DNA from: Chinchilla lanigera
Lineage: Eukaryota > Chordata > Mammalia > Rodentia > Chinchillidae
Length of the DNA stretch: 64,000 bases
Direction: 5' to 3'
Assembly: GCF_000276665.1 (NCBI RefSeq)
Contig: NW_004955469.1
Span: forward strand, 8,839,639 to 8,903,638
The position numbers and the translations under genes were made by a program. Below, one piece after another: positions 1-11,441 of this stretch (within the stretch, counting starts at the first letter, position 1; each line of letters starts with the position of its first letter). A model generated the notes under the pieces. It worked only from the letters and a program-made list of their open reading frames with translations. It had not been told where the DNA came from and searched no databases.

Positions 1-56
1 GCAGGGCGCGGTCCTGGGACCGGGCAAGGGACCCAGGATGGCGGATCCCGGACGGG
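1..56 (+). other. DPYSL5: candidate 3' end of DPYSL5 non-coding exon 1
   Basis: A good splice donor, GGG|GTGAGG, follows position 56. If used and joined to the acceptor at 32491-32492, these bases are the end of the 5' UTR exon and intron 1 is 32,436 bp. The segment contains an ATG at 38-40 in strong context (A at -3, G at +4). This rests on the donor motif, the CpG island and the need for an upstream exon, not on transcript evidence. Confidence 0.4.
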
Positions 57-1000
57 GTGAGGCTGGCCCGCGAGGAGCTTTGTTTCCCAGCTTGGAACGA
101 GCCCGCAGAGACTCGTGGAGGATTTTGTGAGGATTCGCAGCGCCCCCCGGCACACCCTGTTCTCGCGAAGCTGAAAGGCTTTGCCCAGCGGCAGATGCTA
201 CTGGGGAGGCGGAATGGGGGGCGTCTCCCGCCCCGAGACCCGAGAACAATAGCGGGCCCTGATGTCCGCTGGACGTCGAATCAGGGCCCCCCAGAATTCA
301 AGTGTGCAGTAGTCTGGTGCAGAAACGATTGTAGAGAAACCTCAGGGCGCTACTGTCTGTGGTTTGCGTGGGGCACCCGGTCCCTCCAAATCCGGAGTGG
401 GAGTCTCGCGCTCCCCTAGGCTGTGGAGCCGGGACACGGCTCCCCGACCCCCTCAGCTTTTGGTGGCTCCTGGCTGTTGGCCAGCAGCCAAGACGCGTGG
501 TGGTTAGCGGCGCTGTGCTTCGGGGCTCCCCGCGAGTCCCAGAGGCTGGGTGTCTCCTCGCTACAGAGCAGGCTCCGGAGCAACCGGCTTTGTCTCTGAA
601 GACCGCCCAAATCTAGAGGGTTTGTTGTGCTTCCTTGTAGCGGTCAGGGCTGGTAGGGTTTGGGAAAAAATTGGGCAGAAGCAGTTGTGAGATTCCCCGC
701 CGAGGGTGCGGCTCTTGGTTTTAGATTCTGTAGCTGCAGCCTGCAGCCGAGGACCCACGCTTCCCTTTGCCAGTGACCACACCCAAGCTAGTTGGTCCTT
801 TGCAGATTTCGCTTGTATTGTCTGCTGACCTAAGAGTGGGAGGGCTCTTGCCCACGGGAAAGCAGATGAGCAGAGTGGAAACACAAACGGGCTCGGCAGA
901 GCTGTGGCGGCGTTCACAGATGTGCACACAGACTTGCTGCTGCCTAAGAGCCGTGCGTGCCAGAGCTGCACTGCCTTGACACGCGAAATGTCAGCCGCGA
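1..1000. promoter_or_regulatory. DPYSL5: CpG island, probable DPYSL5 promoter/first exon
   Basis: CpG dinucleotides are very frequent in the first 560 bases and thin out by about position 1000, whereas the intronic sequence after that is CpG-poor. A CpG island 32 kb upstream of the first coding exon, on the same strand, fits the promoter and 5' UTR exon of DPYSL5. The left edge of the window cuts the island, so the transcription start cannot be placed. It could instead belong to another upstream transcript. Confidence 0.6.
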
Positions 1001-3035
1001 GCCAGATTTCTGTTTTGCAGGTGTTCTGTGGTAATTGTTTCGCTGATAAGTTAAAGGTGAATCTGAAGCATAAAGCTAAATTATTACGTATTAAATTTTA
1101 AAAAGCAAGGCAGGTGCATTTTTGCTCCAAGCATGGAGAAAACTTGGCTAAATGACAAAACATCCCAGAACTAATTGGTATCACTTTACGTTGCCCAATG
1201 ATGCGCCTTTGGCTAACTGATGAGCCTTTGGCTCTTTTAACCCAGGCTTGAAACCTCAGGATTTTCTTTCTTAGGCAGGTTGGTGCCTAAAGTGAGGGGC
1301 AGTGTGTGACTACTGGCTCTGACCCGGGGCAAATAGCAGTTGCTGACTTGAAGACCTCTTGTCTGGGGTTCTGCTGGCCACAGGAAATCGGCCATCAGCT
1401 AGCTCTTGTAGGTTTTGAAAGATGACGCTTTGAAGAGGTGCCTCTTAGAGTTTACAAAAAGGATCTGGAAGGACTGACTGGAATGTTTCTCATTGGATAT
1501 TTTAAACTATTTTTATTAAATCAAATACAAATACATGCATGTATGTACGTATGATATGCATCCAAAGTGTGTAAAAACTAGAAATCCCAACATTGGAAAA
1601 ATCAGAATATGACAATGTAGAGTCTTCTTGTGAAAGAAGTGTTTTCATGTCATTAACTTAAAAAGGAAAAGAGAGGCTGTTTTGTTGGCTTATTCTTTTT
1701 GTATTAATTCTTGGAGTTCTAAGATACTGTACTCCTGTGAAGCCACTCTTGAACAGCCAACACAACCCACCCTCATGGAGGGGAGTTCGTGGGTGAGGAA
1801 TGCTGGTACACCCATCTTGCTTTTTGCAGGGAAGAGGGAGAAAAAGCAGCATTGCCACCCCTACCCCTCACCCCTGCCACTATCACCTTCTGCTGAGGCT
1901 GCTCCTATGAACTCAGGAAGGGAAAAGGGAGGTAGCCCAAGAGAAGAAATTTATGTCCTCAGAATTCTGGGGTACCATTCTTAACTCTCATGTTGGGGAC
2001 CTTGGCTTAGTACAGAGAGATGTCCGTGGGCCGGACATTTTCACCATAGTCTCTCCAAGACGCAGACCTGAGCTGAGGCAGTTGCGTGATTCTCAAGTGT
2101 GCTGCATGTGTCCATCTCGGCAGACACAAGTTACACAAGGCAAGTGTACACAGTGGGCCAAAACTGAGTTTGGGACTTGGAATTCTGACCTCTGTGCAAT
2201 ACCTCCACTTCTCTCTGTCATCCTCCTACAGTGGATATCTGAGAACGTTCCCTGAGAACCTCTGGACCAGGACACTAGTTCCTTGGAACTGTAGGCTGAA
2301 GGACATCCTGATGTGGGCAAGGCTACGGTCAAAGTGAACTGTTTTTACAGATCTTTTTCTTTCAAATTAGGGCTTAGAAAAGTACCGAGAGCTGAACAAG
2401 TTGGGATTGTTAGATGCGACTCTCTGAGACCCCGCCTATTTTTCGGGTACAAAAATTTACCAGTTTCTGATAGAATCTGATCCTGTATATCTTTTCGTTT
2501 TCTGAGCTATAAGAAAATATTTCAGAAAAGTCTAAGACTTAGTTTATAGGCTCCTGTGGGAAAACAGTAATATTGAACATACATCTTTGTCAATGTAAAA
2601 TCCTCTAAGGAGAAATTGGCATAATATGAGAGCAAATAAGAAAAAGTGTGTTTTGTGTTTTTCAAGAAAGCAGATGACTGAGTTTATTGCACTGCTAGCG
2701 AATAAATGAGAAATAACTACAAATTTGCTTTGCTTACATTTTTTATACGATGATGAAAGGTTAAGTGGTATAGTATGAATCTTTTATGAACTTGGATATT
2801 TATGTATAAAAATGGGCACAGATTGTATACTAAAACAAAAGTTCATGAAGGAGCTTTGTTAATGGTTTGTTCTCATTCAGCCTTTGAGACTTGCTTCACT
2901 TATTGACTTAACCGTAGCATCCCCTGAGCTTGTGAAGGGCTGTCGTCAGTCACAAACAAGTCTTGCATTTGCTCCTTGCATCCTGGCACATGGGCCTCCT
3001 CTGCATAATCCAGGCTCAGGGACAGTGCACACAGG
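1001..3035. other. intron 1, no recognised gene
   Basis: Mostly single-copy-looking sequence. It has an AT-rich stretch with ATGTATGTA-type repeats near 1500-1560 and AT-rich sequence at 2440-2880. I see no exon, RNA gene or clear repeat family. The open frames at 1682-2337 have no recognisable protein. Confidence 0.4.
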
Positions 3036-3039
3036 AGGG

Positions 3040-3280
3040 AAAAGTGGACCTTGAGCCAGAAAGCCTGGTTCAGATCCTGCCCCTGCCACTTTCCATCTGT
3101 TCCTAGGTGAGTATTTGCCTGTCTGCCCAGGGACTCAGTTTGTTCTTCCGCACACTGAGCCTGGTGGACCAGTACAGTACCTACCTGAAGGATTACAGGT
3201 CAATATAGAGACAGCTCTGGGAGCAGAGTCTGGCACCTAATCATTGCTCAATAAATATCAGTTCTCACCACCACCATCAC
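3040..3280 (+). repeat. MIR SINE
   Basis: It has the MIR order: a tRNA-like left part, a middle section with the 'stop at first base, tolerate loss' pattern of a diverged MIR core, and a right end reading CTCAATAAATATCAG. Ancient and well diverged. Confidence 0.65.
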
Positions 3281-4435
3281 TATCATCCTGCTTTTCCCCA
3301 AATGTATGCCCCCCAAAATAACATTTTGATTTCCCTTTTAAATTTTCATCTACAGATGTCAGGGCACGTTGCTGCTATAGGATATTAACAGTGGGGAAGA
3401 AAGAATGATTAGGACCCCTTTCTGAAACTCCACCCTTGCAAATAGTAGGAATTGCTCTGTGCCGGGTCTGTTCCTGGATAACGTCTTTATGTACAGCTGC
3501 TTCTAGCAGCTGAGAATGTGGAGAGTGAAACATGTTCCAGAAGTGCTTTGAGCCCAGCTTTGCCAAATCCTCCCTAAGTGTGAGGTGATCCTGGATCTTA
3601 CACTATCCAAAAGAATCATCCAGCACCTGAGACTGGTGAGGTGTATTTTTCCAAGACTATTATGTCTTAGAGGGCAAAGAATGACCATTTTTGGCTGATG
3701 GCAAACTGTTAGGAAGAAAATATTTCTCGTTTTCCAGCTAAGAAATATAGATCCTGCAACCTGGCACCACAGATTTATTTATTTCACAAACACTTGCAAA
3801 GCACTTGCTCTGTGTGGACTGGTTCTGATTCCTATAACTTAGATACTGTTATAATCCACAGCTGAAGGAGGCAGCAGAGTAGAAAGACCACCCAGAGAGA
3901 GAAATGGCAGAACCAGAGCTCGGACCCAAGACTGCTCAAGGTCTCTGTCAATCCATGACACCTGGAACAACAGAACCCACAGAATTGTTTAGTGCAGTTG
4001 TGGTGCCTGGCAGGTCTGTATCTATAGAGCTGGCCAGCTAACTGGCTAGAAACTCAGGCCCGAGCATCAGCAGTACAGTTTTAGGCTAGAATTTCTTCTT
4101 GCTCAGGTGTATCTTTGTGTTTTTCTTATTCAACTGATTGTGTGGGGCCCACTTACACTATCGAGGAAAGTCTCCTGTACTTAAAGTCAGCTGGCTGTAG
4201 ATATTAACCACATCTACAGAAGACTTTCAGGGCAACACTTGGATGAGTTTTTGGTAACTGGCACTACAGCCGAGCCAAGGTGATACACAAAAATTAACCA
4301 TCCAAGCTTTTAAACACTACCCCATGCTGAGAACCTTACTAGTTGGGTATAAGGTTTACAAGAAACTAAAGAATTTAGCAGTAGGTTTTATCAAATTACA
4401 AAATGGTACACTTTACTGTGTTTAAAATAGAATTT
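3281..4435. other. intron 1, no recognised gene
   Basis: Single-copy-looking sequence. A segment around 3845-3960 weakly resembles an antisense MIR-type element. Nothing else is recognised. Confidence 0.35.
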
Positions 4436-4516
4436 GGGGCTGGGGATGTAGTTCAGTAGTAGAGTGCTTCTTAGCATGCTCATCACCCTGGGTTCAACCT
4501 CCAGTCCTGAGGGCAG
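4436..4516 (+). repeat. ID-type SINE (tRNA-derived)
   Basis: It starts GGGGCTGGGGATGTAGTTCAG and keeps a diverged B-box-like GGTTCAACC, the hallmark of the rodent ID SINE. An older, mutated copy. Confidence 0.85.
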
Positions 4517-5355
4517 AAAAAGAATGAGAATGAATTTGTTGTTCTTTTCTTATCCATGTAGCTTCTAACATAAAATATAGCTCAGAGTAAGCATTCAGAA
4601 GCTAATATTGAAAGAATAATGACTGAATGATTTATGATATTTTACAGAATGTTCCAGCCATTGAGACCTCTGGTTTCCCAATAAATTTAAAGTCATGTGG
4701 CCCAAGTGAAATTGAGGTTTTATGAATGACTAAATTCTCTTGGAAAAAGAAGCATTTCTGAATTCTGAATTAAGTGCCGCACTTCCCACCCCTGACATCT
4801 GTTCATTTTCATTGGCTTGGCAAAGTTTTTTGGGTCTGTCACTGCCCAGCCTCTGTGTGAATGTGCTTCTCCCACACGTTAGCGTGGCCAGCACTCAATC
4901 ACACCATCTTTGTGTCACGCCGGTGGCCATTTCCAGGCTGCCCCTTTGTTGATTTCAAATCCTCCGCCATAGTCTGGCTCTAATTTCTCAGGCCTGGAGT
5001 CTTTATTCTTTCTTCTTTTGTCTGGTCCTGTCTTTCCCTTTGTCCTTCTGCAGAGCAAGATCCACTATTGATGTGGAAACTGCCTCTTTTCTCATAATTT
5101 TTACCACCTCAGACTTCCATCCCTATTGATTGACATCTTCATTCTTTATACATCCAAAATACCACACTGATTTTAAAATATCTTTTTTCTCATTTCTAAC
5201 ATATATGGAATCCTTGCAACCTTAGTGAAGTTGCTTGGACTGTTTAAGTTTGCCATATAGCCAGGTGGCAATACACATGCATAAGACGGTGACTTTTGGG
5301 GAGGTAAAGTGGCTGAGGGTGTATTTTATATAGATACCTTCTTTTTTTTCATATT
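4517..5355. other. intron 1, no recognised gene
   Basis: AT-rich sequence, then pyrimidine-rich sequence at 4970-5130. No gene or clear repeat recognised. Confidence 0.3.
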
Positions 5356-5357
5356 TT

Positions 5358-5434
5358 GAGGTCCTTAGGATCCAACCCATGGCCTTGCATATTCTAAACA
5401 CGTGTTCTAGCACTGAGCTATGCCCCCAGGCACC
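5358..5434 (-). repeat. ID-type SINE, antisense
   Basis: The complement of the ID body is visible, including CACTGAGCTATGCCCCCAG at the element's 5' end. Diverged copy. Confidence 0.7.
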
Positions 5435-5439
5435 CAAAA

Positions 5440-6200
5440 TATATTTTTAAACTTTTTAGTGAGGTATAATAGATACCCAGAAAAGTATATGCACAATTAT
5501 TTTATAATTTGGACTTTTTTCCATACTGAACCCACGGAGCACTGAGCTACATACCCAGCCCTTTTCTAAATTTTCTTTTGAGACAGCTGGCTCAGTTTTG
5601 AGACAGTTGCTCAGGCTGGCCTCAAACTTCTGATCCTCCTGCCTCAGCCTTTCAAGTCGCTGGGATTATAGGCATATGCCACTGAACTAAACAAACTAAA
5701 CAGACCCAGGAAATCAGCATCAAATCAAAAACAGCAGATTACCAGTACCCCAAACCCTTTTGCCCTCCCCCAGTTACTAGCGTTTGCTCCAAGGTAAGTA
5801 ACCATTCTTCTGAGTTGTTACAGCATCTGTCAGCTCTAGCAAGTTCTGAACTTTTTACAAAGGGAATCAAACAGTAGGCACTCCGCTTGCATGGCTTCTT
5901 TTGTTCTATGTTATGTGTGTGAGATTCCTTTTACCTTTGCATTTAACTTACTATGTTCATTGCTGAATAGCCTTCCTTTTTGTAAAGATCCCACAGTTTA
6001 TCCATTATGTTGATAATAGGTGCGTGGGTAGTTTGCAGTTTGGAGCTATCATAAGCACTGCTGCTAGGAGCAATCTAGTACATGCCTTTGGTGAACGTAT
6101 GTGTATTTCTCTTGGGTATATGCTGAGGGGTGAAACTGCTACGTCAACAGTATGTATATGGTCCATTTTAGTAGCTTGTACCAAACCGTAAGACAAAGAG
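5440..6200 (-). repeat. L1 3' region fragment, antisense, with a SINE inside
   Basis: The sequence from 5440 to 5510, and again from about 5740 to 6200, follows the usual order of an antisense mammalian L1 3' end: 'TAGTGAGGTATAATAGATAC', later 'TTCATTGCTGAATAGCC' and 'TCTCTTGGGTATATGCTGAG'. A B1/ID-type insertion at 5515-5690 splits it. An old, inactive L1. Ends are approximate. Confidence 0.7.
5515..5690 (-). repeat. antisense ID fragment plus B1-type SINE
   Basis: An ID 5' end in reverse (GAGCACTGAGCTACATACCC) is followed by a reversed B1 body ('CAGGCTGGCCTCAAACTTC', 'GCTGGGATTATAGGCATATG'). The adjacency suggests a composite B1-ID element or two neighbouring insertions. Confidence 0.75.
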
Positions 6201-6779
6201 TGAACCAACAACAACAAAAAAATACTCCAAGGTATTTTTGCATTGCAAGGTATGTAATGCTCTGATGAAACAGTTTTTGGAAATTGTGAAGGTTAGCTTG
6301 ATGTTGTGGCTTCACTGGAGGTCGCTTTCAAGTGCTTATTCTTTAGCAAAAAGTAGTACTTTAAGCTAGTTTTTTCTTTAAAGAAAGCTTAAACTAGTAT
6401 CTCTAAAGCAACTGGTTGGTTGATTGAAATAAACTAAATGATCGAATTAACTAATGTTGTGTATCAGCCTTCCTCTTGCTACAAGTTGTGTTAACTCTTG
6501 TTTCTTAAAGAAAAGATGAGAATCAGATTATAATTAAAACATTGGTCCAAAGGTGATTCCAGAAACATCCTGACAGCCATGGGTAAGAGTAACAAATGGT
6601 TTTTATTATTAGCTATTTTGTATTTTTTGAATATGCTTGTGATACATAATTATATTCATTTGTTGTATCTTGATCACTGAATGATTTCTGTGTCTTAAAA
6701 AATTACCCTTAAAATAGCACCTGGGAATCATAGAATTCATATGTCTTACTTGGCAAAAGAATTGTAATGTACATGATGT
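6201..6779. other. intron 1, no recognised gene
   Basis: AT-rich sequence with short inverted stretches near 6355-6395 (AAGCTAGTTTTTTC and GAAAGCTTAAACTAG). No gene recognised. Confidence 0.3.
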
Positions 6780-6784
6780 GAAGA

Positions 6785-7255
6785 AAACATAATGAATGTT
6801 TAATTTAAAAAAAAAAACTTATGGTGCAAGATACAATGCTCTTAGTACCCCTCAGAATATTCCCTTTCACTCAAACACATTCATCCCATCATTCAAAAAT
6901 ACAGTGGATGCAGCTGCTGAGTGCCATCTGACAGAAGGGCAGGCTCATAAAAACGTGGTGTGTTCTCATCCACTTTATTCACCAGATCTGGCACCACGTG
7001 ATTTAGTCTTCCCCAAAGTCGAAATGACCATGAAAAGTAAATGTTATAAATTGATTCAGGATATCAAGGCAGGCACGATAGTGCAACTAAAGACATTCAA
7101 GAGGACTTCCAGAATTCCCGCAGGAAGTGGTAGTATCTATAGAATAAGTGTGTTAGATGTGAAGGGGGGCATTTTGAGGAAGATTAATGCCAATGTATTT
7201 TTTTTTTTAGTGTAGCAAAGTTTTTTAAAAATATGAACATTCACTATATTCACTG
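6785..7255 (+). mobile_element. fossil mariner-like DNA transposon, internally deleted (copy 1)
   Basis: It encodes a decayed piece of Tc1/mariner transposase C-terminal domain: 'HPLYSPDLAPRD', followed by 'FPKVEMTMKSK', matches the family's conserved HxPYSPDLAPxD region, which holds the last catalytic Asp. The ends show matching inverted sequence: AATGAATGTTTAA near 6791 and GAACATTCACTAT near 7235. The element is about 470 bp, far below a full 1.3-kb mariner, so most of the transposase has been deleted. The 139-codon open frame across it is a relic, not a working gene. A related copy lies at 43848-44390. Confidence 0.7.
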
Positions 7256-7264
7256 TATTTTTTC

Positions 7265-7405
7265 TTTTTTTCTTTTTCTTTTTTCTTTTTTTTTTTTCAT
7301 AGACAGGGTTTCATTGTAGTTTAGGCTGGCCTTGAACTTTCATCAATCCTCCTGCCTCAGCCTCCTGAGTGCTGGATTATAAGCATGCACCACCATACCT
7401 GACTC
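7265..7405 (-). repeat. B1-type SINE, antisense
   Basis: A T-rich tract is followed by the reversed B1 body ('AGACAGGGTTTCATTG', 'CCTGCCTCAGCCTCCTGAG'). It may have targeted the mariner 3' border. Confidence 0.85.
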
Positions 7406-8155
7406 ACTATATTTTTCAGTTATACTCCATATACCCTCTTTTGTGGGTTTCTGAAAAGGCAAGATTTTTACAATTGCATTATGGTGGAAAGAACCTATAC
7501 AACAAATAAAAAAACACAAAGATGAAGCACAGTGAGCAGTAACTTGAATTATGGGTAGAGGCAAACCCTGCTCATCTCCACATCTGGTCTTGTGTGGCCC
7601 AGGAAATGTGGCAGTGGTAAATATGGCCAATGCAAGTCAAGGGCAGAGATTCTGGCATAACTAGAGGATGAGGGTAGTGAAATGTGTGCCAAAGGAGCCT
7701 GACAAGGCAGTCATAGATTCCTAACTGGGCAGGGTTTTTCTTACAAGACCTATTTACAACCCAGGCTATTCCTGAAAAAGACTTTTTTTTTAAACCATGT
7801 GTCCTGTTTGCTATTGGTCCTTCAGCAAGCAGAGTTAGATCAATTTATTGCTTTAAAACCTAGTTTACTGCTTAAACTCAATCCCTCAAGCACTTAAATA
7901 TTTCATATTTTTCTAGTATAAGATTTAAGTTTTTACTTTAAAATGTATAAAGCCAATGTTCCAATATTTAACCAATGGACTGTTTTGCTAATTCAGCTAG
8001 TGTAATTTTTGCTTTAGGTTATGTTCAGTTTTTTACTATCATAGTACAATAGTGAAAACCATTGCTTGGTCTTTATGAACATCAGATTCGTGATTTTACT
8101 ACCTAGCTGCAATGTTTTTAAAAAAATATTCTCTTGCTTTAAAAATATTGCTTCA
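7406..8155. other. intron 1, no recognised gene
   Basis: Moderately AT-rich. I see no gene, hairpin or repeat that I can name. Confidence 0.3.
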
Positions 8156-8159
8156 TTGG

Positions 8160-8520
8160 TCAGCTTTTCTATTGTGGGGCAAAATATCTAACACTCACAA
8201 TTTAAAAGAGGAAAGGTTTAATCTGGCTTACAGTTTTGGAGATTTCAGTCCATGGTTGGCCAGCTCCAGGGCAGAAACATCACAGTGGACAGGGATGGCA
8301 CTGCAAAGCTTCTCAATTCATGGCACAAGGAAAGCAGACCCAAGGGAAGAGCGTCAGCAAGAGATACACCCCCAAAGACAGCTCACCCAGTGACCCACCT
8401 CCCTCAGGTGGACCTCACTTCCTAACAGCATATTCAGCTGTGAACAACTGTGGATTAACCCACTGATGACTATAATGTTCCCATGACCTAGTCACCTTGC
8501 TAGGTGACTCTTAACCCAGT
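8160..8520 (-). mobile_element. MaLR-type (ERVL) LTR, antisense, partial
   Basis: The layout matches the reverse complement of MaLR LTRs: 'GGGGCAAAATATCTAAC', then 'GGAAAGGTTTAATCTGGC' (the reversed poly(A)-signal end), then 'CACCTCCCTCAGGTGGACCT' further on. No internal retroviral sequence adjoins it. Probably a solo LTR fragment. Confidence 0.5.
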
Positions 8521-8793
8521 GAAGTTGATAATTAAGTTTAACAGGCACCATTGGCTTTGTCTTGGTGGGCACAATTGTACCCATGGTGCTTGATAGTTTT
8601 CATATAAAGGGAAGTCATAAATGCACATTCATATGTCCCTTGATTTGAGGACCAACTTTACAAAGCTCCCAGTCAGAGAATGCATTCTACTTAACCTTAC
8701 TTGGCAACCTGGTCATCAAAGAATTTGTGTAAAAGTAGGAATTAAATTGTCTGAGATAATCAGACATTAAAAAACAGGACCTACAGAGCAGCC

Positions 8794-9147
8794 ATGGCCA
8801 GCCAGTCACAGGGAATCCGGCAGCTACTACAGGCCGCAAAGAAGGCCTTGGAGAAGGTGTGTGAAGTCCACTAGCCAAAGAACCAGAGGCTGAAGCAGGG
8901 CGAAGAAGTAGTTCACACTGAGATTGAACAGTACCGCCTGCAGAGGGAGAAAGAGTTCAAGGCTAAGAAAGCTGCGGCCTTAGGATCCCATGGCAGCTGC
9001 AGCAGTGAAGTAGAGGAGACCCGGGCGAAGATGGCTGCCCTCCAAACCTACTTCCGGCAGAACAGGGAGAAAGACCCGGATAACCTCTTGGCCTTTGTCT
9101 GCAACATCCTTTCAGAAATCCATGAAAACTACCACATAAATGGATAA
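8794..9147 (+). pseudogene. ATP6V1G1: processed pseudogene of V-ATPase subunit G1
   Basis: Conceptual translation begins MASQSQGIRQLLQAAKKALE and ends NLLAFVCNILSEIHENYHING, clearly subunit G1 of the vacuolar proton pump's peripheral stalk (about 118 residues). No introns interrupt it, so it is a retrocopy. The reading frame is broken by TAG at 8872-8874, where the parent has a lysine codon (residue 27). There is a one-codon deletion in the GSCSSEVEETR region, and the frame is otherwise open to TAA at 9145-9147, giving 117 codons. Several conserved basic residues are changed (for example R28 to P). Sequence after 9147, to perhaps 9600, looks like retained parental 3' UTR with AATAAA-like motifs, but I cannot fix its end; no clear A-tail or target duplication is visible. 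It sits in intron 1 of DPYSL5 in the same orientation and is not expected to be functional. Confidence 0.92.
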
Positions 9148-9706
9148 AAGAAAGAAGCACCTGTTTCTCGGATTGGCATTATAGATGTTCTCATGGAATG
9201 TGAAGCTTTAGCAAAGTTGATTTCTAGTCATGAAATGCATTAAATTGTGTCTCATGTTGTAGAATAGTTCCCTTCCCTTCTTAGAGAGTAACATATCTAG
9301 CTTCTTTGGACAAACTTAGTACTTTCTCCAAAGATTTCATCTTTTTACCTCATATTTCTTAGAAATTTAATAAGTTGTTTAATTTAATAAATTTGATATG
9401 TTTTCTGTTTTCCTATACCTTTTAGCCAAAGCAGCCTGTATATCAGTGTTGACTTTTTCTTTCTAAGGTTTAGTAGGAAAAAGAAAACACAGTTCTTTAA
9501 AGAAAAGAAGGTATTAAGTAACTTTTTTCCCTTACACTTTCTTGAAGATCAGGTTCTTTATCTACGAAAAAGTAGTAAATAGTTATTTGTAACTTATGTA
9601 AAGCAGCAGCCAGCCTTAAAGTAGTATATTCGGAGGAAGGATAGAACAGTGAATGCTAATATACTTGCTTGGGCTGTACTTAGTTTATTTTAACCAAAAT
9701 TACTAG
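9148..9706 (+). other. probable retained 3' UTR of the ATP6V1G1 retrocopy
   Basis: AT-rich sequence directly follows the pseudogene stop and contains AATAAATTTG near 9386. It is consistent with the parent's 3' UTR, but this is inferred from position and composition. Confidence 0.4.
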
Positions 9707-9710
9707 ATGA

Positions 9711-9838
9711 GCCAGGTGTGGTTGTGTATGCCTGTAATCCCAGTACTCAGGAGGCTGAGACAGGAAGGTCATGAGTTTGAGGTCAGCCTGGGCTACATAA
9801 GATGATCCAGGTACATAGTGAGACTCTGTCACAAAACA
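9711..9838 (+). repeat. B1-type SINE
   Basis: It shows the B1 order GCCAGGTGTGGTTGTG, GCCTGTAATCCCAG, GAGGTCAGCCTGGGC and a terminal 'TCTGTCACAAAAC' A-rich tail. Confidence 0.9.
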
Positions 9839-9847
9839 AAACAAAAT

Positions 9848-9945
9848 AGGGCTGGGGATATAGGTCAGCAGCAGAAGCGCCTGACTGGCAAGCGCAAGGT
9901 CCTGAATTTGATTCCTGGTGCCAAAAAAAAAAAAAAAAAAAAAAA
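9848..9945 (+). repeat. ID-type SINE with long A tail
   Basis: ID body GGGCTGGGGATATAGGTCAG through ATTTGATTCCTGGTGCC, then about 21 consecutive A. It directly follows the B1, giving a B1-ID pair in one orientation. Confidence 0.9.
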
Positions 9946-10274
9946 CCCAACAGAAACAAAATAAAACAATTTACTAGATAATAGGACTCAAGAACTTGTT
10001 ACGTGTTACTTGGTGTATCAATATCAATTTACAAGTAAAAGTAAAGATTTTGTCATGCAAAAAAAAAAAAAAACCCTACAAAAAAATTTAGAAGACAAAC
10101 AACCCAAAGTGAAGATGAGTTTTATCAATAAATTCCATAAAGTTATGCTTCCTCTTAATGGCAGATAGCACCTAAAGTTGACCATTGTGAAAGAAATTAA
10201 ATGACCTCCATGTTGTGGGGAGATGAAACAGGAGAAGCAGCCAGTGCTTAGGTGAATTCTAAATACCTGAAAAT

Positions 10275-10433
10275 AACCAGGTGTGGTGGTGCACACCTGT
10301 AATCATAGCACTCAGGAGGCTGAGGCAGGAGGATCACTTCGAGTTCGAGGCCAGCCTAGGCTACATAGTGAGTTCAAGGCCAGCCTGAACTACATAGCAA
10401 GACCCTGTCTCAAAAAATAAAACAAAACAAAAA
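10275..10433 (+). repeat. B1-type SINE with internal duplication
   Basis: The B1 body is present with the segment 'GGCCAGCCT..CTACATAG' repeated (10350-10375 and 10379-10399). This duplication is typical of one class of rodent B1. The A-rich tail starts near 10411. Confidence 0.9.
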
Positions 10434-10599
10434 ATCTGAGAGTAGATTGCTAATTGATGGATCAGCCCAGCACAAAGGAGAGAGGTTTAGTAACCCTGGA
10501 TAGCTGCCATTTAATGGGACAGACCGCAGCTGATATTTGAGATAGACTTGAACCTCCTCTCAGACCTACCTGTATTTCCTTAGTCCTTGCAATGAGCAC

Positions 10600-10810
10600 T
10601 GGGATTTCCAGGAAGGAGCTAGTACATGGGAAAGAAGTGGAGCTTGAATCCTGGCTGTATTACTTCCTAGGCATGAAAGACCTCAGGCAAAGTCATTTCC
10701 TCTTCTCCTCAGTGCCTCTGTTTCCTCGTGAATTCAAAGGATGTTCATATTGTCTTCATAGATCTGCTCGGGGGATAATGGGGCAAAGTGCACTGAGCCG
10801 GGTGGAATAA
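10600..10810 (+). repeat. MIR SINE
   Basis: A diverged MIR: 'GCTTGAATCCTGGCTG', 'CAAAGTCATTTCCTC', 'GTGCCTCTGTTTCCTC'. This corresponds to the usual left and core parts. Confidence 0.65.
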
Positions 10811-11119
10811 ATGGAGGTAATGTAACTGCCGTGGTACTGTTAGGTCTGTATATACTTTTTGTATACAGGTGTGGGTGTAAAAGAACAGGCATGCATACAT
10901 GACTGTTGAGTGAACTGGCTAAAGGATAAAATTGTGCCAAGGTAACAAGCACACAAGGAGAGGCTTAATCAGATTATTTCAGCTCCCTTCTCTGTAAAGT
11001 GAGGAGATGAAGACTAGGTGCTCTGTGACAGCACTGATGTTCTGTGACAGCCACGCTGTTGCTGCTGTGACTGTCACACTCCCTTATCAGCACAGTCTGG
11101 AAGCTGTGCTAGTTCCCAC

Positions 11120-11441
11120 TATCAGAATTAAACACCCATCTCTTAATCAAGCAGTGCTTGTTGTAGGAATTTATCCTAAAGATATACAAGCACATGTGCA
11201 CAATGAAGATATAAAGAGATATTATTGCCACATTATTTATACTAGCAAAAAATTAGACATGAACTAACTGCTTCTTATTGGAAAGCTACTTAAGTACATT
11301 ATGATACATGGGCACAGAAGAATATTATGTACCATTAAAAATAATGAAGCAAATGTTTTGGTATAGAACAGCTTCCCATATATCACTAAATGGGGATAAA
11401 ATAGCATAGAACAATATTTAATGCATGCTACCATTATTTAT
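11120..11441 (+). repeat. L1 3' region fragment, sense
   Basis: It carries the conserved ancient L1 3' UTR pattern: 'GGAATTTATCCTAAAGATAT', 'ACATGTGCACAATGAAG', 'GCACAGAAGAATATTATG' and 'ATGCATGCTACCATTA'. One of only two L1 pieces in sense orientation to DPYSL5. It abuts the left arm of an inverted repeat. Confidence 0.6.

Noticed and set aside
6796..7215. 139-codon open frame as a gene
   Set aside because: It is the decayed C-terminal relic of a mariner transposase within an internally deleted element; the catalytic core is absent.
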